Assembly (NCBI RefSeq): GCF_030161475.1
Contig: NZ_BSUG01000087.1
Location: forward strand, 1 to 64,000
Origin: Tetragenococcus halophilus subsp. flandriensis
GTDB lineage: Bacteria; Bacillota; Bacilli; Lactobacillales; Enterococcaceae
DNA: 64,000 nucleotides
Direction of reading: 5' to 3'
Both the position numbers and the translations under genes were made by a program. Shown here in pieces: positions 60,663 to 64,000 of this stretch (its first letter is position 1; each line of letters starts with the position of its first letter). The notes beneath the pieces are model-generated. The model did no database searches. It saw only the letters and a program-made list of their open reading frames with translations, and was not told the DNA's origin.

Positions 60663-62492
60663 ATGGATAACTTAGAAGAAATGAAACAAAGACAAAAGAT
60701 GATTCGTAACTTTTCAATCATCGCTCATATAGATCACGGAAAATCCACTTTAGCTGATCGTATTTTAGAACAGACACATACCGTAAGCTCAAGAGAAATG
60801 CAAAACCAATTACTAGATTCGATGGACTTAGAAAGAGAACGCGGAATTACGATCAAATTAAACACCGTTGAACTAAATTATACTGCTAAAGATGGTCAAA
60901 CCTATATATTTCATTTAATCGACACTCCTGGACATGTAGACTTTTCTTATGAAGTTTCACGTAGTTTAGCGGCTTGTGAAGGCTCAATTTTAATTGTCGA
61001 TGCTGCTCAAGGCATTGAAGCACAAACCTTAGCTAATGTATATCTAGCAGTGGATAATGACTTGGAGATTTTGCCAGTTATTAATAAAATTGACCTGCCA
61101 GCAGCAGATCCTGAACGTGTTCGCCAAGAAGTTGAAGATGTTATTGGCATTGATGCCAGTCAAGCAGTACTTGCTAGCGCCAAGTCAGGACTAGGGATTG
61201 AAGAAATTTTAGAACAAATCGTAGAAATTGTCCCTGCGCCTACAGGTGATATTCAAGCCCCTTTGAAAGCTTTGATCTTTGACTCAGTTTACGATGTCTA
61301 TCGTGGCGTTGTTTTAAGTATACGTATCATTGACGGTATCGTCCGTCCAGGTGATACAATCCAATTGATGAACAATGGAAAGACTTTTGAAGTTACTGAA
61401 TTAGGTATTTTCTCACCTAAAGCTATTGCTCGAGATTATTTAATGGTTGGCGATGTTGGTTACTTAACAGCTTCTATCAAAACAGTGCAAGATACCCGGG
61501 TCGGAGATACAATCACTTTAGCTGATCAGCCAGCGGAAAAGGCGTTACCTGGCTATAAGCAAAAAAATCCGATGGTCTTCTGCGGTATGTATCCGGTAGA
61601 TACTTCGCGCTACAACGATCTACGTGAAGCTTTGGAAAAACTACAATTAAATGATGCGGCCCTACAATTTGAAACAGAAACTTCACAAGCTTTAGGCTTT
61701 GGTTTTCGTTGTGGCTTTTTAGGCATGCTTCATATGGATGTTGTCCAAGAACGTTTAGAACGTGAAGCGAATTTAGAATTGATAACAACTGCGCCTTCTG
61801 TGGTTTATCATGTAACGAAAACAGATGACACAGAAATCGATATCGACAATCCTGCTGACTTTCCTGAAAGCTCTGCTATCGAAAAAGTTGAAGAACCCTT
61901 TGTTAAAGCAGAAATTATGGTCCCTAATGATTTTGTAGGGCCGGTCATGGAGTTATGTCAGCGAAAACGTGGCGATTTTGTCACGATGAATTATTTGGAT
62001 GATTATCGGGTAAATGTTATTTATAATATCCCCCTTTCTGAAATTGTTTTTGACTTTTTTGACAAGCTAAAATCTAATACTAAAGGTTACGCTTCTTTAG
62101 ATTACGAAGAGTCAGGTTATCGCACAAGCAATCTGGTAAAAATGGATATTCTATTAAACGGTGATAAAGTGGATGCTTTAAGTTTTATCGTCCATCGTGA
62201 ATTTTCTTATGAACGTGGCAAAGCCATCGTTGAAAAATTGAAAAGCTTGATTCCAAGGCAACAATATGAAGTTCCGGTACAAGCAACTGTTGGACAAAAA
62301 GTTGTTGCTCGCTCTGATATTAAAGCCCTACGCAAAAACGTATTAGCTAAATGTTATGGTGGTGATGTTTCTCGTAAGCGAAAATTACTAGAAAAACAAA
62401 AAGAAGGAAAAAAACGAATGAAACAAATCGGTTCCATCGACGTACCACAAGAAGCCTTTCTTGCTGTACTTGAAATGGACGATGATGATTAA
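60663..62492 (+). CDS. lepA: Elongation factor 4 (LepA)
   Basis: Translational GTPase that acts on stalled ribosomes, about 609 residues. G1 is AHIDHGKS (21-28), G2 in RGITIKLN, G3 DTPGHVDF and G4 NKIDLPAA. The C-terminal LepA-specific domain runs to the end ([20 protein letters not shown]). I start at the ATG at 60663 because GAGGAA lies 7 nt upstream and it gives the usual N-terminus; an ATG at 60648 precedes AAGGAAA and is an alternative. Confidence 0.96.
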   Translation: MDNLEEMKQRQKMIRNFSIIAHIDHGKSTLADRILEQTHTVSSREMQNQLLDSMDLERERGITIKLNTVELNYTAKDGQTYIFHLIDTPGHVDFSYEVSRSLAACEGSILIVDAAQGIEAQTLANVYLAVDNDLEILPVINKIDLPAADPERVRQEVEDVIGIDASQAVLASAKSGLGIEEILEQIVEIVPAPTGDIQAPLKALIFDSVYDVYRGVVLSIRIIDGIVRPGDTIQLMNNGKTFEVTELGIFSPKAIARDYLMVGDVGYLTASIKTVQDTRVGDTITLADQPAEKALPGYKQKNPMVFCGMYPVDTSRYNDLREALEKLQLNDAALQFETETSQALGFGFRCGFLGMLHMDVVQERLEREANLELITTAPSVVYHVTKTDDTEIDIDNPADFPESSAIEKVEEPFVKAEIMVPNDFVGPVMELCQRKRGDFVTMNYLDDYRVNVIYNIPLSEIVFDFFDKLKSNTKGYASLDYEESGYRTSNLVKMDILLNGDKVDALSFIVHREFSYERGKAIVEKLKSLIPRQQYEVPVQATVGQKVVARSDIKALRKNVLAKCYGGDVSRKRKLLEKQKEGKKRMKQIGSIDVPQEAFLAVLEMDDDD

Positions 62493-62535
62493 AAAAACGT
62501 GGGAAAGTTAATTTCAGCTTTTCCACGTTTTTTAT
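62492..62535 (+). terminator. Terminator of lepA
   Basis: A 16-bp stem (62492-62507 with 62518-62533) with A tract, 10-nt loop and T tract. Confidence 0.85.
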
Positions 62536-62657
62536 CATTTATTCTGCCAGTGCTCTATTTTTTTATTAAAAAGTAAATTTTAATAAATTGTTCGCTTTAT
62601 AAAAGGAACGTTTGTTCGTATAATGAAGTTGATAATATCTTTAAGAAGGTGAAAAAA

Positions 62658-63014
62658 TTGAGCACATTACATGATTATGTTGATCGTAAAAGATTAAAAT
62701 GGATGGGATTTTATTTATCAGAACATACGGCGCAAATCGATCAAAGCGCTTTTGAAGAATATACTACAATAGAAGAAAAAAGTGATATGGCCGAGCAGGA
62801 GATCGCAGAAATAATGGAAGAAGCTTTGTTGAAAGATAAAATAGTCGCCGTACAAAGCAATGAACTCTGGGATCATAACTATTTGCCTGATACTGTTGGA
62901 AAGATAAAAGGTTATAATGAAGATGGTATCTTCATTGAAGAGAATTTTATTGCTTATGATACGATAAAACATATAGAATTGAAGTCATATCATAAATGGT
63001 CTAACATTGATTAA
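62658..63014 (+). CDS. YolD-like small protein
   Basis: About 118 residues. The first part, DRKRLKWMGFYLSEHTAQI, resembles the YolD family, which is often found next to Y-family DNA polymerases. The second half has a short beta-rich tail (VQSNELWDHN, DTVGKIKGYN). No polymerase gene is present here, only an IS element downstream. The start is taken as the TTG at 62658, with GAAGGTG 6 nt upstream; the GTG at 62649 lies inside that site. Function is not known with confidence. Confidence 0.5.
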   Translation: MSTLHDYVDRKRLKWMGFYLSEHTAQIDQSAFEEYTTIEEKSDMAEQEIAEIMEEALLKDKIVAVQSNELWDHNYLPDTVGKIKGYNEDGIFIEENFIAYDTIKHIELKSYHKWSNID

Positions 63015-63041
63015 GTGTCTAATAAGCTCTAAATAAAACAT

Positions 63042-63069
63042 AAACTAACTTTTGGTGTTAGGTTAGTTT
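63042..63069 (+). terminator. Weak terminator-like hairpin after the YolD-like gene
   Basis: An 8-bp stem (63042-63049 with 63062-63069) followed by a short T run. It lies just before the left end of the IS element. Confidence 0.4.
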
Positions 63070-63122
63070 TATGGACACATATTTGTAGAGTACTATAATA
63101 TTCTATGAAAGGATGTCCGTTT

Positions 63123-63377
63123 ATGACACAACGATACAACCAAGAAACAAGAGAATTGGTCCTTCAATTAAATGAACAAGGACAAAGTGTTCCTTCTTTG
63201 GCACGTGAATATGGGATTTCAGAAGCAACGATATATAACTGGAAAAAAGCGTATACCCCGGATGAAGAAACCGGCAAAAGTCAGGCAGATATTCATCAAA
63301 TGGAGAAGGAAATGCATCGTATGAAACAGGAGATTGATATCCTAAAAAAAGCTATCACCATATTCACGAAAGAGTAA
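63123..63377 (+). CDS. IS3-family transposase OrfA
   Basis: An 84-residue OrfA. The helix-turn-helix is in SVPSLAREYGISEATIYNWKKAY (about residues 21-43), followed by a leucine-zipper-like coiled coil (IHQMEKEMHRMKQEIDILKKA). The ATG at 63123 has AAAGGATG upstream. Near the end an A7 tract at 63344-63350 (read CTA AAA AAA G) is a -1 slippage site that lets ribosomes enter orfB. Confidence 0.88.
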   Translation: MTQRYNQETRELVLQLNEQGQSVPSLAREYGISEATIYNWKKAYTPDEETGKSQADIHQMEKEMHRMKQEIDILKKAITIFTKE

Positions 63378-64000
63378 GTGATGACACGTTGATTTATGAA
63401 ATTATTGATGAAGAGCGTCAAGAATACCCCGTACGTACATTAACGAACGTACTCGAGGTATCGAAGTCGACTTACTATGCCTCCAAGAACCGTTGTCCGA
63501 GCCGAAGGAACCAAAAGAATGAACAATTAAAAGAAGAAATTCTACAGATTTACGAGAAAAGCAAGCACCGTTATGGCGCGCCCAAAATCACGCATAAGTT
63601 AGTCCAATACGGTTGGAAAGTGAGCTTAAAACGCGTCCAACGATTGATGCGAGAACTTGGTATTCGTTCCATTATTCGAAAAAAATATCGTCCAGCAAGC
63701 AATCATGAAAAAGTGGAATCTCGTGAGAATCTCTTGAAACAAGATTTCTCTACGACTTCGATCAACCAAAAATGGAGTGCAGATATTACCTATATTCATA
63801 CGCAAAAAGAAGGCTGGACTTACTTGGCTTCTGTCATGGACTTATATTCTCGTAAAATTATTGGCTATTCTTATGGTAAACAGATGACCACTCCGATTGT
63901 AGTGGAAGCTTTTCAGCAAGCCATGCAAAATCAACAATTAAAAGATGGTAAGGGACTCATCTTACAAACAGATTTAGGCACGCAATATACGAGCTATGAA
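63338..64000 (+). CDS. IS3-family transposase OrfB (DDE integrase), truncated by the window end
   Basis: The -1 frame opens at 63338 after a TGA and is open to the window edge. It has no ATG near its start, so it is probably made only as an OrfAB fusion. The IS3 features are visible: KHRYGAPKITHKL (the HTH_21 region), then the first Asp in QKWSADITYI and the second in LQTDLGTQYTS. The second motif usually reads HSDRGSQY; here the flanking residues differ. The catalytic Glu lies beyond the window. Confidence 0.85.

Larger units (their letters stand above)
63072..64000 (+). mobile_element. IS3-family insertion sequence, left part
   Basis: Overlapping orfA and orfB with a frameshift signal, an IS3 hallmark. 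The left end may be near 63072, where TGGACACA begins, but the terminal repeat cannot be confirmed because the right end lies outside the window. Target-site duplication cannot be checked. Confidence 0.75.

Overview
The window reads as a chromosomal segment of a low-GC Gram-positive lactic acid bacterium, most likely an Enterococcaceae member. Tetragenococcus is my best guess. The basis is the gene set (class 1A PyrD, gatCAB-dagK, fruRKA, pcrA-ligA, a glmS ribozyme, an SPJ_0845-like micro-protein), AT-rich intergenic DNA, strong AGGAGG ribosome binding sites, and acidic proteins or linkers (SppA, FruA linker, ComEA, DagK tail) that would suit a salt-tolerant organism. The species call is inference. 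I see no rRNA, tRNA, CRISPR array or prophage.

Layout. 0.2-4.7 kb (minus): acetyltransferase, pyrD, a DUF59 protein and a nuclease-helicase of the DinG/XPD type that has lost its Fe-S cysteines. 4.8-7.6 kb (plus): metallo-hydrolase, histidine phosphatase, uppP, rpsT. 7.7-12.1 kb (minus): holA and the late-competence locus comEA-comEB-comEC. 12.2-16.8 kb (minus): HAD phosphatase, acetyltransferase, then an amino-acid ABC transporter (fused binding protein/permease plus ATPase) with an aminotransferase; two perfect ARG-box matches lie upstream. 17.1-26.2 kb (minus): tag, acetyltransferase, NAD(P)-binding protein, Asp-box protein, CAP-domain protein, and a moxR/DUF58/transglutaminase operon, with two decayed gene remnants in the gaps. 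26.2-28.4 kb: two aldo/keto reductases around a MerR regulator. 28.6-38.7 kb: rlmCD, gatCAB-dagK, pcrA-ligA. 38.9-44.7 kb (plus): ClC transporter, the fructose operon and a small charged protein. 44.7-50.8 kb (minus): engB, clpX, tig, a TPR protein, an RDD membrane protein and sppA. 51-54.8 kb: glmS with its ribozyme leader, an Ohr-like peroxidase, a tyrosine phosphatase and a small membrane protein. 54.8-57.5 kb: a frameshifted cytosine-deaminase-like amidohydrolase behind thrC. 57.6-60.5 kb: queG convergent with a nucleoside deoxyribosyltransferase / membrane protein / ECF S-component operon. 60.6-64 kb: lepA, a YolD-like protein and the left part of an IS3-family element cut by the window edge.

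Most of the window is housekeeping DNA. The parts that most deserve a second look are the Fe-S-less nuclease-helicase, the ARG boxes, the broken amidohydrolase, the two decayed remnants with a nested palindrome, and several unexplained 5' leader hairpins. I found no clear candidate for an undescribed multi-gene system.
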